This document shows positions 5,242-5,626 of a stretch of 5,626 nucleotides of DNA, piece by piece. The notes beneath the pieces are model-generated. The model saw nothing but the letters and a program-made list of their open reading frames with translations. It was not told where the DNA came from and ran no database searches. The DNA comes from Faecalicoccus sp. Lineage in GTDB: Bacteria; Bacillota_I; Bacilli_A; Erysipelotrichales; Erysipelotrichaceae. Position numbers and translations under genes: made by a program. The stretch covers positions 1 to 5,626 of the forward strand of contig JAGAWH010000177.1 of NCBI GenBank assembly GCA_017941505.1, read 5' to 3'. Position 1 is the stretch's first letter. Every line of letters starts with the position of its first letter.

Positions 5242-5626
5242 TCAAGGCTGGATTTCAACTTCACAACCGACGAATACGAACGAGAAAATTTCACCGTTCT
5301 CATCGGAGTAGTGATAGATCTGTTTCCTTGTCTTTTTTGAAAATTCTGTTGTGATTGAATTGAAGAACGATTTTCGGGTTTCTTCTGATAAACGCATAAG
5401 ATGATCGTGTTCAATCACAAACATGGTTTGATATTTCATGATCGAATAAATGTATCTCGCGACTTTATTGGCGACTGCTACAACCGCCAGCTTATGACGT
5501 TTCTTGTTTCCGTGTTTTACACGCTCAAACAGAGCTTTAAGAACAGGATTGTGTCTTCGTGCAAATTCCGCAATCATATAAACTGCGTGACGAAGATAAT
5601 GTGAACCTTTTTTAGAAATTTTGCCC
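5242..5626 (-). CDS. IS110-family transposase, C-terminal part (5' end outside window)
   Basis: The open frame runs to the window edge and continues beyond it; the first complete codons read G-K-I-S-K-K-G-S-H-Y-L-R, the typical start of the second half of the Transposase_20 domain. An internal ATG at 5577 is not the start. The following stretch, with N-P-V-L-K-A-L-F-E-R-V, then K-K-R-H-K-L-A-V-V-A-V-A-N-K-V-A-R, matches the conserved helical C-terminus of IS110/IS1111-family recombinases. These enzymes use an N-terminal RuvC-like DEDD domain plus a serine in the C-terminal domain and, in studied members, are guided by a bridge RNA from the element's non-coding end. The DEDD domain is not in the window, so activity cannot be judged. 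About 127 residues are visible; no frameshift or stop interrupts them. The tail after the conserved block (about 60 residues) is charged and ends in VGCEVEIQP. Confidence 0.85.
   Translation of the reverse strand, partial: GKISKKGSHYLRHAVYMIAEFARRHNPVLKALFERVKHGNKKRHKLAVVAVANKVARYIYSIMKYQTMFVIEHDHLMRLSEETRKSFFNSITTEFSKKTRKQIYHYSDENGEIFSFVFVGCEVEIQP

Larger units (their letters stand above)
5131..5626 (-). mobile_element. Part of an IS110-family insertion sequence, 3' side of the transposase
   Basis: The element is supported by its partial transposase; the rest continues past the window. The left limit is unknown because IS110 elements often have no clear terminal inverted repeats and make no useful target duplication. 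It must lie between the tag stop (5043) and the transposase stop (5242). I placed it provisionally at the outer arm of the 5131-5180 inverted repeat. Insertion did not damage tag. Confidence 0.5.

Noticed and set aside
5220..5604. Two other short frames overlapping the IS110 transposase (minus 5220-5414 and plus 5401-5604)
   Set aside because: Both overlap the clearly conserved transposase frame and show no family pattern.

Overview
The window is low-GC DNA with strong AGGAG/GGAGG ribosome binding sites, ATG starts and short intergenic gaps. Together with the protein types this suggests a Gram-positive Bacillota chromosome, perhaps a gut-associated Erysipelotrichia or clostridial lineage. The lineage is inferred from base composition and gene style only.

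Layout. (1) 85-792 (+) encodes an unrecognised integral membrane protein with three hydrophobic segments and a long charged C-terminal helical tail. It has its own promoter and a good intrinsic terminator (805-841). (2) 907-2265 (+) encodes a membrane-anchored histidine acid phosphatase that reads along its length like Agp, glucose-1-phosphatase, with the full catalytic set present. (3) 2282-3319 (-) encodes a polytopic acyltransferase-3 family O-acyltransferase, convergent with agp. One perfect 11-bp hairpin serves both genes and also encodes the last residues of the acyltransferase. (4) 3410-4373 (-) is a Gfo/Idh/MocA oxidoreductase broken by a one-base frameshift in a run of seven A (coding strand). 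Its true start is at 4373, and the first 45 residues lie in a different frame from the rest. (5) 4483-5043 (+) is tag, DNA-3-methyladenine glycosylase I, divergent from the oxidoreductase across about 110 bp rich in ATAAC/GTTAT half-sites. (6) 5242-5626 (-) is the C-terminal part of an IS110-family transposase whose 5' end lies outside the window. Between it and tag is about 200 bp of non-coding, hairpin-rich DNA that probably holds one end of the element.

The genes do not form one pathway. Agp would release phosphate or glucose outside the membrane. The acyltransferase and oxidoreductase, on the same strand 90 bp apart, could belong to sugar or surface-polymer modification. Tag is a stand-alone DNA repair gene. 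I see no defence island, CRISPR array, tRNA or rRNA. The points most worth a second look are the homopolymer frameshift, the half-site cluster in the divergent promoter region, the structured non-coding end of the IS110 element (these elements can encode bridge RNAs), the hairpin that doubles as coding sequence, and the possible SLATT/DUF4231-like fold of the first membrane protein.
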